Part shown: positions 49,154-60,651 of the stretch, piece by piece
Numbering within the stretch: position 1 is the stretch's first letter
How the letters are laid out: every line of letters begins with the position of its first letter
Source of the DNA: Sorghum bicolor
Lineage: Eukaryota > Streptophyta > Magnoliopsida > Poales > Poaceae
Length of the DNA stretch: 64,000 nucleotides
Assembly (NCBI RefSeq): GCF_000003195.3
Contig: NC_012872.2
Location: 3,968,001 to 4,032,000, forward strand
Direction of reading: 5' to 3'
Translations under genes and position numbers: made by a program
Notes under the pieces: model-generated
The model's database searches: none
Told to the model about the DNA's origin: nothing
Seen by the model: the letters and a program-made list of their open reading frames with translations, nothing else

Positions 49154-50310
49154 TTATAATTTTATTTCTTCCTTTTCTATGCCATTTTGTACGCCTACCA
49201 CGTACAAGGACACTGTCAGACCCATATGCCTACGGAAACGTTTATACGAGCATGTATGGACATGTACAGGTCACTGAGAGCGAGCAGCTACGAGCTAGAC
49301 TGCTGGGCCGCTATCTGTGTTCCGCTTCTACCATTGCTTCTGCTTGCACGCGGGCTTCTCGCTTTCGTTGGTGCTTCGTGCGTGCGTCCCTCTCCTGATT
49401 CAGACTGTTCAGGAACTAAACAGAAGTTTTACCATTTTGCTATAAAATCGTTGTCATTCTTATGATAAGATTAAGAACCACGTTTGTATTTTTTGTGATG
49501 TGTACGACCATATCCAATGTAAAGGGTGTTTGGTTGGAATGTTAAAGTTTAATAATAGAGACTATAGTTGTTTTATTTGTCAACTAGTGTCTCATCATAG
49601 ACTAACTAGATTTAAAAGATTCGTTTCGTAAATTATTCTTTAGCTATGTTTTTAGTTTAATAATATTTAATATTTTATACATATATCAAACATTCAATAT
49701 GGTACGAGTTAAAATGTATCGGAGAAAACTAAACGGGGCATAAGTTGATTGATTCAAGATTAATCCATCAAACGTGTGGTCTGCTACTCTGCTTTTGCGA
49801 TGGACACGTATAGGTGGGGCCATGTAGGCGCAGCGTTGCCCCGTGCACCGTTGTTGCTGCTTGCCGCAGCAAACGGGCGGGCCACCCGTGCTCCTCCATC
49901 TGCGCGTTCTCCAACTTCTGCTCCTTCACCCTCTCCGCTGCTGCGCATATGGACGCCATGTCGCCATGGTCGCGACTCTCGAGCTCGAAGCCAAGCTTGT
50001 CACCATTGTTCTCGGCTGCCCTCACCACCGCTACCAGCACCACCAACGCCCCTAGGCCGGCCGGCCCCATCTTCTTCTCTTCCGGACGTGTGCTCGCATG
50101 AGCTTTTGCCGCTGGAGACCACCGGCCATCGCCGTCTTCGTGACGCCCTCACCGCCGCCCGCCGCCTCTGTTCCGTCGCGTGCATGGTTCCCGTTCCCAC
50201 CGTTGGTCGAGCCGCGGTAGGCCCGGTGAATCCTGCTGGCCTGCACTCCTCGCCGCTGCCAGGCGCTCTAGATTGACGGATGCTTGATTGATGGAACTTT
50301 TTTGTAATTG
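49154..50310. other. Intergenic DNA with a degenerate MITE and a GC-rich patch
   Basis: 49524-49739 is a copy of the GGGTGTTTGG-ended MITE (GGGTGTTTGGTTGGAATG to CTAAACGGGGC). 49800-50270 is GC-rich with open frames on both strands (for example minus strand 50070-49768) that match nothing I know. They may be a decayed gene fragment, but I cannot support a product. Confidence 0.4.
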
Positions 50311-50531
50311 CAGTGTGATTTGCGCAATATGCCAGCTGTTTCACACAGCTTGAGAAGGATGAAAAGTATCAGTTGGTTTATGAGCTTCTAAAGATATTCC
50401 TTACTAAGAGGCTTGATTCCTACTTAGAGTTTCAGAGTGCAAACTCTGCCTTGCTGAAAGATATGCATAACCAAAATGCGCCTCATGTCTTTGCTCGATC
50501 TGAGCAGCTGTTGCTCTGGTGAAATCCCTTA

Positions 50532-50657
50532 GGGCTCGTTCGTTTGCCGTGTATTGAGCCCCTGGAATGATTCCAGCTGGAATTGCTTCAGTAATTTGTA
50601 TAGTTTTCATAATCTGGTATTGTTCCTGGGTCAAATCCAAGGTAACCGAACGTAGCC
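50532..50657. mobile_element. Tourist-like MITE inside an eIF3m pseudogene exon
   Basis: This is a 126-bp element with ends GGGCTCGTTCGTTTGCC and, inverted, GGCTACGTTCGGTTACC. It is flanked by TTA at 50529-50531 and 50658-50660. Coding similarity (GEIP) stops at the left TTA and resumes after the right one. Confidence 0.85.
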
Positions 50658-50979
50658 TTATTCTGCAAGGTAAATTGTCTGTTCTACTTTCTGTTCATTC
50701 TGTCAAACAGCTTTTATTGGCATTGCTGGAATTTTTGACTTTTGTAATGCCTCGTTAGATCAACGATGACAAGGTGGAGCAATGGATTGTGAAGGCAATT
50801 GCATCCAAGATATTGGATTGCAAGGTTGAGCAGCTTAACCAGACTGTCATTGTCAGGTATTCATGTTACTAAGACTTTGCAGACTATCTTCATCTTTTAG
50901 CAGTGGATCAAGGTTTGTTAGCTCTCAGGCATGTTATGTTGTTATGTTGGTTAATTTGTGGTGTCCTGTGTAAATTTAA

Positions 50980-51131
50980 GTCGGCACACAGAGAGGATCT
51001 TGTTGGGATGCAACAGTGGCATGGTCTGCGCACAAAGCTTGGAGTTTGGAGGGAAGTCGGCACACAGAGAGGATCTTGTTGGGATGCAACAGTGGCATGG
51101 TCTGCGCACAAAGCTTGGAGTTTGGAGGGTA
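50980..51131. repeat. 76-bp tandem duplication in the eIF3m pseudogene
   Basis: TCGGCACACAGAGAGGATCT starts at 50981 and again at 51057. The copies are virtually identical through TTGGAGTTTGGAGGG, so this duplication is much younger than the other lesions. Confidence 0.95.
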
Positions 51132-51350
51132 ACCTCTTGATTCTTATCGAATTTGCTACTTGATTTAAGCGCGTTATCTAGAGAGCCTACTCTGGTGGCT
51201 TTGGCCTATTAACGTTTGCTGTGCTCCTGATTGAGTTTTCTCGGAAAACTATGATCCAGGGATACATTCCCAGTGCTATCAACACAAATACAAGCTAACA
51301 AAGTCACTGAAGAGGGGACACAAGGGATGCAAGGCTTGATGATCCGCTGA

Positions 51351-54218
51351 TTCGAGGCGGAACTGTACCAGAATCTTTTTGTATGAGACAGTGTAATGAT
51401 TTACTTAGATACTGTGACCATGCTGGAGAGATCCGAAGCATGCTAAGCAATGTGTTCCTTGTATTTGGTCAGGCAGCCGTGCAGTGCAAGTCAGTTGTTA
51501 CAAATACCTAGAAATACCAAGTTTTTCCACATGATGCACAGTCTGCCCTGATAAATTTCTTTTCACTGATATTTTTTGTCCTTTCCAAATTTTGATCATT
51601 CATACGTGTTCGATCAGACCATCTTGTGGTATCCTTATTATTTTATTATTTCTTCATTTGGCTGGACTTGTGCACGAACAGTATTGTTCTATAGAGAGAG
51701 ACACTCGAATGCATTTTTGTTCATTACCATCTCACCAGAAGAAAATTTCGGCACTTCCCCATAATGAATTTTCTAACGTAATATGCAGAAGGTTTATTTT
51801 CTTTTTGTAAATACACGTTTTGGTTTATAACTGAAAAGTGAATGCAAAATGCATTTCTGTTCCTCCGAAATACTACACCTACTTCTTACAAGAACAGAAA
51901 GTCAGCACTTTTTATAGAACCCCACGAGTAGAGCAACAAATTTAGCTCTTCAAGAGAGTGGCCAATGCTTTTACTGAACCTCGACATATCAGTCTGTTGT
52001 GTTTATAACGTCGCAAAAATTGGTCAGGCTTGTGACTATCGCGCTAGCCTTTAGGTAGGCAGCCACATCCTTTGAATTCCATGCTGTAGAGAATGACATG
52101 ATCAGTCTGATAGTCTCTCCTGTACCTGAACCTTTTCAGATTAGCAATTGGAAATCAATCCATCCTCGCCCTGCTACAAATCAATATAAATGCAGTTAGA
52201 TACAAGTAGGAGATTTCTTGCAAGAAAAAAAAAGATACAAGTAGGAGATACCTCAACGCTACAGCGACGAAACGCTGAAACTTGTGACCGCATGCGCAGT
52301 TTAGTTCCTTTAGCTCATTTAGCTGCATGCATGACTTATTTACTACAGTAGCAGTCTCAGTTTGCCGACAGCATTTGCTTGGTGGAAGCAGGAGGATGGC
52401 GGCAGGCAGCGTCAGTTCTCGGTTGGGTAGGCAGCAGCCCATCCAAGTTTTAGGCACGACGAGAACGAGACAAGACTCGAGTTGGCAGAAGCAATCGCTG
52501 CTGATCAGACTGTTACAAAAAGCTGGTGTGGTTGTTGGAGGCTGCTAAGCTTCCACCTTGTCCTGGTTCATGCATTCTTAACATTATCTCCATCGATCTC
52601 TACATGCACGAGCAGAGCAGATATGTTATACTCATATGCAATGCAGCCGTGTAGGCCATCTTCTACTCGAGCAGCAGCAGCAGCCATATGCACACTATTC
52701 AGAGCAATGAAAACATGCCTGAATATCAGGTGCATGCACTGGGAGTATATATATGTGTAGTAACTTTTCTAAACTTTGCACTGCTAGATATGTAGGTAGA
52801 TGAGTCAAATCTCTGATTATTGCTCTTGCTCCACTTGGGCTGATATTTGTGTGTGCATAGATATCCCAACTCCCAAGTGCTAACTCCATTGGTATCGTCA
52901 TCATCCATACATGCATGGATGAGTTTAACTGAAGAAATGGACTCAGGTAGTGGAGTGTGGGGTGAGCAAAAGGTTGTAAGAGAGACGGGCTAGCTACCCT
53001 TTTCTCGCAGCATAACTATGATTGATTGATCTCTTTCTTGGCAATTACTTCTCTGCTTAGCATAAACTAAATAAATTGTTAGATTACCTGTCTAAATCCC
53101 ATTTCCTCGAGGTCGTTTCAGGCAGTTAACTATGAGAAACGTGTTCTAAAAGCGTGTGAAATAGGGGGGGGGGGGGGGGGGGGGAGCAGCATGGTGTTGG
53201 TTTTGTTTTTCAGCTGTTCTGGACAGATTTAAATCCCATTTTCCTCGAGGGCATTTGAGGCAGTTAACTATGAAAAGTCATTGGAAAGTCATGGAAGGAA
53301 TCCAGCATGATGTTGGTTTTTCAACTGTTCTGAACAGATACTTGCCAGTACCAAACAATAATAATGTCACAAACGCAGATGCATACCAAATAACAAATAC
53401 TTATATGAAAAGAAACTGGCAGCGTCAGCAGCCACTGACTGATGATTAATCAGCTAGATTAATGGATAAATTTTGATTAGCGATCGTTCATCCAGACGCT
53501 CCGTTACAGGGAAAGCATATATCGACATGAAGCACCGACGGTTGCCATTTCACCAACCATCTTTTGGTATTTGGCTCATGTGTTCAATATGAACCAATGA
53601 TACTGGTTTCTCTAACTCTTGTAGGCGGTATTGCATCTGGTTGCGTTGACATCATAGCCATCATTATCATCATCATCATAAAAGGGTTGTTTCCTTCTGT
53701 CATGATGCACAGTTGGAGGGCGCGTACATATTCAGTTAAGGCTGAATATTCAGCCCACACTACCATTCTTTTCTGAAAGAAGTTTATTTTTTCTGAAAAA
53801 ATTCTGGATTTTGGTCTATCAATTTGCATAATGAAACTAAACAACATGTAATTTTTTTGGCAAAATAGTTGTCATTCTTCATTTTGGATTTTGGCTTCTA
53901 GAGAGAAAAAATAAACCCAAAAGAGCCTCAAGAGGCCATAGTGAGGACAATAAATTCTGCATTTTGAATATAACTAAACATAATTCTGAAAATTTTGGCA
54001 TTTTGCAGTTCTCATTCCAATGTAGCTGGTATTTTGCATTTTATATTTCATGGGAAACTAAACAGGCCCCTACTCCCCATTCCAAATTGGAAGACATTCG
54101 GGGTTTTCTAGATATATAGCTTTTGCGTCAGTTGGTGGATGTCTTTTTTTTCCTAGAACTGGCTTTTGAGTTATACTTGTCCTAAACTCCTTTCAAGTGT
54201 TTTGTGTTTTGAGATGTA
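51351..54218. other. Long intergenic region
   Basis: No gene is supported; open frames are short and conflicting. Structures seen are a CAG-type run near 52675, an ATC/CAT-rich simple stretch near 53655-53690, and a diverged duplication of about 136 bp with a poly-G run (53095-53340, listed separately). An apparent MITE end (AAACTAAACAGGCCCC) lies near 54055-54070, but its partner could not be fixed. Confidence 0.5.
53095..53340. repeat. Diverged 136-bp duplication with a poly-G run
   Basis: AAATCCCATTTCCTCGAGG at 53095 recurs at 53231 as AAATCCCATTTTCCTCGAGG. Both copies continue through GGCAGTTAACTATGA and end in CAGCATG-TGTTGGTTTT and CTGTTCTG-ACAGAT. Copy 1 contains a run of about 20 G at 53165-53184 that copy 2 lacks. 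Confidence 0.85.
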
Positions 54219-54565
54219 CTCCCTCCGTCCCTAAATACTGCTATTTCTAGCAGATTTCAGACAGATTAGTGTGGCAAACAAAAGACTATTCTACCCTCAA
54301 TTAATTTGGGTTCCACCATTTAATCATGCACGTTAAGCCATGGTTCTCTGGTCCCAACGAGCTGCATTTAATGCCAACTAAATAGACTCAAACAATTACC
54401 ATGCGCCAAAGTACTACTCCCTAGAAGAAATTAAATGGGCTGGTGTGACCACGGAAGTTCCGAGGAGAATTAAATGGGCTGGTGGACTGAGTATGCTAGT
54501 AGAAATAGCAATATTTGTGAACAAAATTTTCTCCTAGAAATAGCAGTATTTAGGGACGGAGGGAG
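54219..54565. mobile_element. Stowaway MITE
   Basis: The terminal inverted repeats CTCCCTCCGTCCCTAAATAC and GTATTTAGGGACGGAGGGAG are perfect and extend inward (TGCTATTTCTAG against CTAGAAATAGCA). TA flanks both ends. Length is 347 bp. A partial Stowaway-like end (TTGGAATGGAGGGA) follows near 54730. Confidence 0.95.
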
Positions 54566-55649
54566 TAATAAGCTTGGTCTGATTCCTCTTGTTGGAAAGG
54601 ATGAAGCCATATATTTCTTTTCATTATCTTAAAAAAAGATGTATAACTTTTGCTATGCAATTAGATATATGCATTATTATATCTTGATAAGTAGTAAACG
54701 TATCAAAAAAAATCAAAACGTCTTATAATTTGGAATGGAGGGATTACTAAACCAAAAAAATCAGATATCTTTGACTACCAAATCTAAAATTAAAATAAAA
54801 ATATTGCTTCATTTCTAAAATAATCATGGTCAATCTAAATTAGAGAATATGAAACCATAACCATTTTTTCAAAAAAAATAATATTGTTGATGCTCTATTT
54901 AGTATTTACAATTGTTTGGGTCTTATATTGTTACTATTGTTCGTAATAGTTATGAGTTGACTGCTCTGTATGTAAATTATAGTTTTTCATATTACTTTAT
55001 GTTGATTGGATGATCAATTAGCTGATTGCCCAATGTTTGAGTCCTTTCCTTGTTTGAAACTTATTACCTACTCATTCTTTAAAGATTTAAGGTAAAAAGG
55101 AAGGCATACAATGCTTAATCTTTGTAGTCGAACATGGCATCCGTGAGCTCTGTGTTCGAGATATTCCATGCATGTACTTGGAGTATGTTGGATCCTTTTG
55201 GCCGATCTTCTGGTCTGATATAGCACAAAACAATACTTTAAAGAAATAACAGTCATCACAAGAGTAAAAAAATACTAGCAATGGGAACAAATAAGATCCA
55301 ATCTATTAGAAAAAGATCACCAATGTATAGATGCATTATTTAGAAAAAAAGATTGGTACTAGTTTCACATTTTGCCGATCTAAAATAAATTAGTGATAGT
55401 TCTTTATAGATTAGACTAGATTTATTTTTATCTAGAAAATACAAGTATAGGAAAAAAAATACCTTTGAAACCAGCCAGAATGTTATATTTGCTAGTTTTT
55501 TATATTTTGATGGCAAAAAATATGTATTTTTTTGCAAGGAAAAAATATGTAGCATTTTAGTTTGAAATACTCAAAAGCAGACTTTCCCAATAGATATACT
55601 TTTTTCGCGAGAGGGTTCTTTGTGAATTGCATTTAGTACTTATTTATTA

Positions 55650-55915
55650 CTCCCTTCATCTCCGTCTTAAATTGTAAGTCATTCCAAAAATCTTAGAGAG
55701 TTAAAACATCTCAAGTTTGACCAAAATTATAGAAAAAAACCACAAAGTTTTATGGCATCAAATAGATATACTATAAAAATATAATTAATAAAAAATATAA
55801 TGATACTTAGTTGATATTATAAATATTATTATTCTATTATATAAATTTAGTCAAACTTGAAAATTTTTGACTCTTCAAGATTTTTGGGAGGACTTATAAT
55901 TTACAACGGAGCGAG
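55650..55915. mobile_element. Stowaway MITE
   Basis: It runs from CTCCCTTCATCTCCGTCTTA to TTACAACGGAGCGAG, with TA outside both ends and inner inverted arms (AAAATCTTAGAGAGT against ACTCTTCAAGATTTTTG). 54566-55649 is otherwise AT-rich with no gene seen. Confidence 0.85.
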
Positions 55916-55917
55916 TA

Positions 55918-57300
55918 TGTTTATTAGACGCGCAATCATCATACTGTAGTTGACGACATGCGTCGCACGCGACTATCAGCCAGGCGGCTCATACACCCTA
56001 CTCCGACGCTAAACGACGATCCCAGCTGGAGTGGAAAAGATGTGTGGTTGTCTGACGAAACGAGCGAGAAGCTGTGACCTGTCCCTGTGCAAACTAGCGC
56101 GCATTACTTTGGATTTCTTTTCTCCCTTCCCTTCTCCTCCCACACATTCCGCATGCGTGCTGCTTGCAACTTGCAAGGCTTGTTTTTCAAATTATAAGCT
56201 ACCACGTACTAGCGCTCATGATGATTATCCTATAGTTAGTTATCTAGAAAAAGGAGATTAGAGCGAGCAAAGCACTACGCTTGTTTGTATCACTGTATCC
56301 ACCCCACAACGAGGTTGAAAAAGTTGGCGTCCCACACACAAACACTTGCGATAAAAAAAAAGACACGAGAAAGTGTAAAGCGTCTTGGTTAGTTATTCAC
56401 AAAGCAAAGCGAGGCAGCGAACTCGGCGTATCTTCGTTTTTTAGGTCAAATCTGCTCACTCGGTTTGAAATCCTTAGACACTGGTGTTTCCATAATCCTT
56501 AATTTCTAAATAAAATAAAATTAAATGACATTATTCTTTTTAGTAATGAACTAATGACCATAACAAGAGTATACTTGTGATGACTTCATTAAGTTTAAGA
56601 TTTCCCGCTTCAATCTTTTAGAGATGCATATATGTAGCGCTAGCGTTATTTCTTAAATAGTGAGCGATAGTCTCGTTAAAAACAATATGCCTGTCTTTAA
56701 TCTCTAGATCTGTCGGTTTATTTTTATTTTTTTTTAAAATAATGCTGATAGGAACAAGATGTGTTTATATGGACGAGAGTATACATGGCTCGTCTATGCG
56801 CGCCATCGAAAAGAAAGGAAAGCGAGGCGGCTTACGCAAACTCCCGCGTGCCTGCGCATACGATACGAACAGCGTGCTGAACGCCTCGGATGCGAGCCGC
56901 GCGCGCGAGTCTACCGTGCACGCACCCAACAATAAACAAGGGCGCGCGGCATCTCCATCCCCATGTCGTCGTCGCCGTGCTCTCTTCTTTTGTTTCGCTC
57001 GCTACCTGCTAGCGAGTAGCGACGCGCGGCCTCCATCACGCGGACGTAATGCTAGTATATACACCGTGTTAGTTAAACCAATCGACCCGTACGGCACTAC
57101 CCGTGTCTCTATTTTGCTAAGAGGGTGTGTTGATTAGAGATGTTAAAGTTTAATAGGTATCGTATAATTTATTCAATTATAAATTTTTATTTTCGAAACT
57201 AAACGAGGCCTAGGCAGGAGGAGCAAGTAATGCTTGGCTTGGACCGTGTCTCGTCTCCAAAGACGACTCAGTAGTAGCTTCCATGCCCTGCTTAGAGTTA
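55918..57300. other. Intergenic region
   Basis: It is mixed-composition DNA with no recognisable gene. 57122-57213 is a truncated copy of the GGGTGTTTGG-type MITE (GGGTGTGTTGATTAGAGATG to AACTAAACGAGGCC). Confidence 0.5.
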
Positions 57301-57543
57301 GGCCTTGTTTAGTTCCAAAATATTTTGCAAAATTGACACTGTAGCTTTTTCGTTTGTATTTGACAAATACTGTTCAATCATTGACTAACTAGGCTCAAAA
57401 GATTCGTCTCGTCAATTTCGACCAAACTGTGCAATTAGTTTTTATTTTTATCTATATTTAATACTTCATGCATGTGTCTAAAGATTCGATATGATGGAAA
57501 ATCTGAAAAATTTTGTAAAATTTTCTACGAACTAAACAATGCC
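57301..57543. mobile_element. GGCCTTGTTTAGTTC-family MITE
   Basis: The ends are GGCCTTGTTTAGTTCC and GAACTAAACAATGCC. The core is in the same orientation as the 14843 copy (CACTGTAGCTTTTTCG first, GATTCGATATGATG last). Confidence 0.92.
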
Positions 57544-57788
57544 TTAGAGATAGCATACGAGCGTGACTTCACACTACTGGATCGGAAGGCGTCGCATGCT
57601 GGAGCGCATGTGTCTCGGCTCCGAGTCATTTAATTTGCTGGCTGGGTGCTGATGGGAGGGACGTCGCTTTCGGAGGAATTTGCGTGCCTGATGGTGAAAG
57701 AAATGAGGAGCTAGAAAACGTACGTGGACGACAGGGTAAAAAGTTGGGAGAAGAACCAATAAACCATGCACATGCGTACCGCGATATA

Positions 57789-58019
57789 GGCCTTGTTTAG
57801 TTCAAAAAAATTTCAAGATTCTCCGTCACATCGAATTTTGCGGCACATGCATGAGGTATTAAATTTAGACTAAAACAAAAACTAATTACACAGTTTGTCT
57901 GTAAATCGCGAGACGAATCTTTTGACCCTAATTAGTTTATAATTGGATAATATTTACCACAAACAAACGAAAGTGCTACGGTACCCAAAATCACAAAATT
58001 TTGCCAACTAAACAAGGCC
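57789..58019. mobile_element. GGCCTTGTTTAGTTC-family MITE, opposite orientation
   Basis: The ends are GGCCTTGTTTAGTTCA and CTAAACAAGGCC, the best-preserved ends in the window. The core order is CACATCGAATTTTGCGGCAC, GAGACGAATCTTTTG, AAAGTGCTACGGTACC, inverted relative to the copy at 57301. Confidence 0.94.
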
Positions 58020-58692
58020 ATATACGAGAAGCCGGCCGGCCGATGTCTTCTCTGTACTGTATGTGATGAGTCGTGAATGTGCCAGGACTGGTAGGCAGGT
58101 GACAAATCGGTTTCATCGGCTGCAGAGGATCGTGGTGTCTATATATATTCTGCTAACTAACCTGGAGTAGTTAGTGATCCACCCCTACTTATTATATTAT
58201 GTAGTATATGTGTATATATTATCTGTAGTGATTAATTGACCTAAGTATATTAGTTGATGAGCCAAGGGGTTACGTTTTTTTTCTTTTTCTGTGTACTGCG
58301 CATGCTTGAGAGTGGTATTATACTGACTGATGCGGACGAGTGAGAACACACAGAACAAAACAGGTTTTCATTGAGTCATTGAGAAACGGAGTGCGTCGAT
58401 GTGGGTCCACGGATAGGAATGCACACATGATTATTGCATCCGCCAGAAGGAAACTGCACATCATGACTTGATGAGCTGATGATCGATGCAGCCTAAAGTT
58501 GTTCTACGTAGATTCTAAGGAAAATGTAGTAGTACAATTTTATGTAAGATCGAAGTCATAAAAACGATTCTACTGCCTCCCAAAAAAAATCTTAGAATGT
58601 GGCAAAAAGAATCGAGATTTTAAAATTAAAACCATGATGCAGCATACACGAGGGTACAGTGCACGAGGCTGGGGATCGGATGGTGGGCTGGT
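58020..58692. other. Spacer between MITEs
   Basis: No gene or clear element is seen. A short Stowaway-like piece (CTGCCTCCCAAAAAAAATCT) lies near 58573. Confidence 0.5.
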
Positions 58693-58934
58693 GGCTTTGT
58701 TTAGTTCAAACAAAAACCAAATTTTTTTTCAAGATTCTCCTTTATATCGAATCTTGCGGCACATGCATGGAGCATTAAATATAGATGAAAATAAAAACTA
58801 ATTACACAGTTTATCTGTAAATCACGAGATAAATCTTTTAAGCCTAGTTACTCTATGATTGAATAATGTTTGTCAAATAAAAACGAAAGTGGCACAGTTC
58901 TGAAAACCGAAAAATTTACGGAACTAAACAAGGC
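58693..58934. mobile_element. GGCCTTGTTTAGTTC-family MITE in the acyltransferase promoter region
   Basis: The ends are GGCTTTGTTTAGTTCA and GAACTAAACAAGGC, with a complete core (ATCGAATCTTGCGGCACATG, CACGAGATAAATCTTTTAAG, AAAGTGGCACAGTTC). The right end is about 190 bp upstream of the TATA box of the BAHD gene. Confidence 0.92.
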
Positions 58935-59122
58935 TGTAGAGCAGCCAGGCATTGGGAGAGCCCATGGCCCCACAGTAGTCCGCCACACAGTCGGCTCCAG
59001 CGTGGCAGCTTCTTTGACCCTGACGCCACTGAGCGCGTGGGCCCCCGTGGACGCCTTCCATCCGACTCTCATCCTCGTCACCACCCCAGACCCATCACCC
59101 ACTCTCCACGCGGCCGCACACC

Positions 59123-59130
59123 TATAAATA
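59123..59130 (+). promoter_or_regulatory. TATA box of the BAHD acyltransferase gene
   Basis: TATAAATA stands 194 bases before the start codon, in C-rich promoter DNA. It is followed by a CA/AG-rich leader (CAACCAGATCAGCCAAGCAA) without upstream ATG. Transcription probably starts near 59155, giving a leader of about 160 bases. Confidence 0.7.
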
Positions 59131-59316
59131 CGCCAGCAACCACCCTTCCCGTCCAAGTCAATCCAACAACCAGATCAGCCAAGCAAGGCAAGGCGCAGCA
59201 GCAACAACAGGGGAGCTTGCTTACCTGGTCCCCAATCCCCATTCCCATCTCCTCCCGGCCGCCTGCCTCTTCCCTTCTTCCTTCAACAATCCTTCACCAA
59301 CTCCATCCCGTGATCC

Positions 59317-60651
59317 ATGGCGGCGGCCAAGTCCATCGACCGGCTGCCGGCGCGCCTGGTGGTTCCGGCCGAGCCGACGCCAGCCGGCCCGCTCCACCTC
59401 TCCTGGCTCGACCGGTACCCCACGCAGATGGCGCTCATCGAGTCGCTGCACGTCTTCAAGGCGGCCCCCGCCACCGCTACCGGCGGCATTGACGGCGGCG
59501 CCGCCGCCAGCCCGGCCAGGACCATCGAGCGCGCGCTGGCCCGCGCATTGGTCCACTACTACCCTCTCGCGGGCCGCCTGGTCCTGTCGGAGTCCGGCGC
59601 GCAGCAGGCGGTGGACTGCAGCAACGCCGGCGTGTGGTTCACGGAGGCCGAGGCCGCCTGCACCCTCGAGGACGTGGACTACCTGGAGGCCCCGCTGATG
59701 ATCCCCAAGGACGACCTCCTCCCGCCCACCCCCGCCGCAGGCGACGAGGAGGACGAGCGCGCGCTCGTCCTGCTCGTCCAGGTCACCTCCTTCGCGTGCG
59801 GCGGATTCGTCGTCGGCTTCCGCTTCAGCCACGCCGTCGCCGACGGCCCGGGCGCCGCGCAGTTCATGAACGCGGTCGGGGAGCTGGCACGCGGCGCCGA
59901 AAACGCGTTGTCGGTGGTGCCGCAGTGGGGCCGCGACGCGATCCCGGACCCCGCCGCCGCGCTGGTCGGGCGCCTCCCGACTCCCGACGCCGACAGCAAG
60001 CGGCTCGAGTACCTCGCCATCGACATCTCCGCCGACTACATCAACCACTTCAAGGCGCAGTACAGCGCGGCGCACGCGGGCGCCGCGTGGTGCTCCGCGT
60101 TCGAGGTGCTCATCGCCAAGGCGTGGCAGAGCCGCACCCGCGCGGCCGGGTTCGACCCGGACTCCCCCGTCCACCTCTGCTTCGCCATGAACGCGCGGCC
60201 CATGCTGCACGCCTCGCTCCCGCGTGGCGGCGCCGGGTTCTACGGCAACTGCTACTACATCATGCGCGTGTCGGCGCCCGCGGGGAAAGTGGCCGGGTCC
60301 TCGGTCACGGAGGTGGTGAAGATCATCAAGGACGGGAAGCGGCGGATGCCCGCGGAGTTCGCGCGGTGGGCGGCGGGGGAGGTGGGCGCCGCCGGCGTCG
60401 ACCCGTACCAGATCACGTCCGACTACCGGACCCTGCTGGTGTCCGACTGGACGCGCCTCGGCTTCGCGGAGGTGGACTACGGGTGGGGCCCGCCGGCCCA
60501 CGTCGTGCCACTGACGAACCTGGACTACATCGCCACGTGTATCTTGGTGAAGCCGTGGGCCCACAAGCCAGGGGCGCGGCTCATCACGCAGTGCGTCACC
60601 CCGGACCGCGTCGCCGCCTTCCACGAGGGCATGCTCGACACCAGCTGTTGA
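59317..60651 (+). CDS. BAHD acyltransferase (acyl-CoA dependent)
   Basis: This is an intronless gene of 444 residues, the normal BAHD length. The catalytic HAVAD (HxxxD) is at 172-176, inside [12 protein letters not shown]. The structural DFGWG motif appears as DYGWG at 387-391, inside [25 protein letters not shown] (about 75-88) and [20 protein letters not shown] (292-311) are further family landmarks. These cytosolic enzymes move acyl groups from CoA thioesters to alcohols or amines; in grasses many use hydroxycinnamoyl-CoA for wall or monolignol esters. The N-terminus ([20 protein letters not shown]) suggests the monocot hydroxycinnamoyl/benzoyl-type clades, but donor and acceptor cannot be told from sequence. 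Codons are almost all G/C-ending, which makes long spurious antisense frames. Tyr for Phe in DFGWG is a tolerated variation. Confidence 0.96.
   Translation: MAAAKSIDRLPARLVVPAEPTPAGPLHLSWLDRYPTQMALIESLHVFKAAPATATGGIDGGAAASPARTIERALARALVHYYPLAGRLVLSESGAQQAVDCSNAGVWFTEAEAACTLEDVDYLEAPLMIPKDDLLPPTPAAGDEEDERALVLLVQVTSFACGGFVVGFRFSHAVADGPGAAQFMNAVGELARGAENALSVVPQWGRDAIPDPAAALVGRLPTPDADSKRLEYLAIDISADYINHFKAQYSAAHAGAAWCSAFEVLIAKAWQSRTRAAGFDPDSPVHLCFAMNARPMLHASLPRGGAGFYGNCYYIMRVSAPAGKVAGSSVTEVVKIIKDGKRRMPAEFARWAAGEVGAAGVDPYQITSDYRTLLVSDWTRLGFAEVDYGWGPPAHVVPLTNLDYIATCILVKPWAHKPGARLITQCVTPDRVAAFHEGMLDTSC

Larger units (their letters stand above)
50314..51350 (+). pseudogene. eIF3m (translation initiation factor 3 subunit M) pseudogene, 3' part
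   Basis: The plus strand retains the last exons of plant eIF3m with their introns, so it came from a genomic duplication and not from mRNA. Recognisable pieces, in different frames, are MPAV, then QLEKDEKYQLVYELLKIFL and LEFQSANSALLK, TKMRLMSLLDLSS, DDKVEQWIVKAIASKILDCK, QQWHGLRTKLGVWR, and the true C-terminus QANKVTEEGTQGMQGLMIR followed by TGA at 51350. Disablements include an extra CA shifting the frame after MPAV, a deletion of about 20 bases before TKMR, a MITE in an exon, a 76-bp tandem duplication of the QQWHGLRTK exon and a one-base shift near the end. The N-terminal PCI half is absent. It encodes no functional protein. Confidence 0.9.

Noticed and set aside
49768..50344. Open frames of 100-166 residues on both strands of the GC-rich patch before the eIF3m pseudogene
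   Set aside because: They do not resemble the missing eIF3m N-terminus or any known protein, and composition alone explains them.
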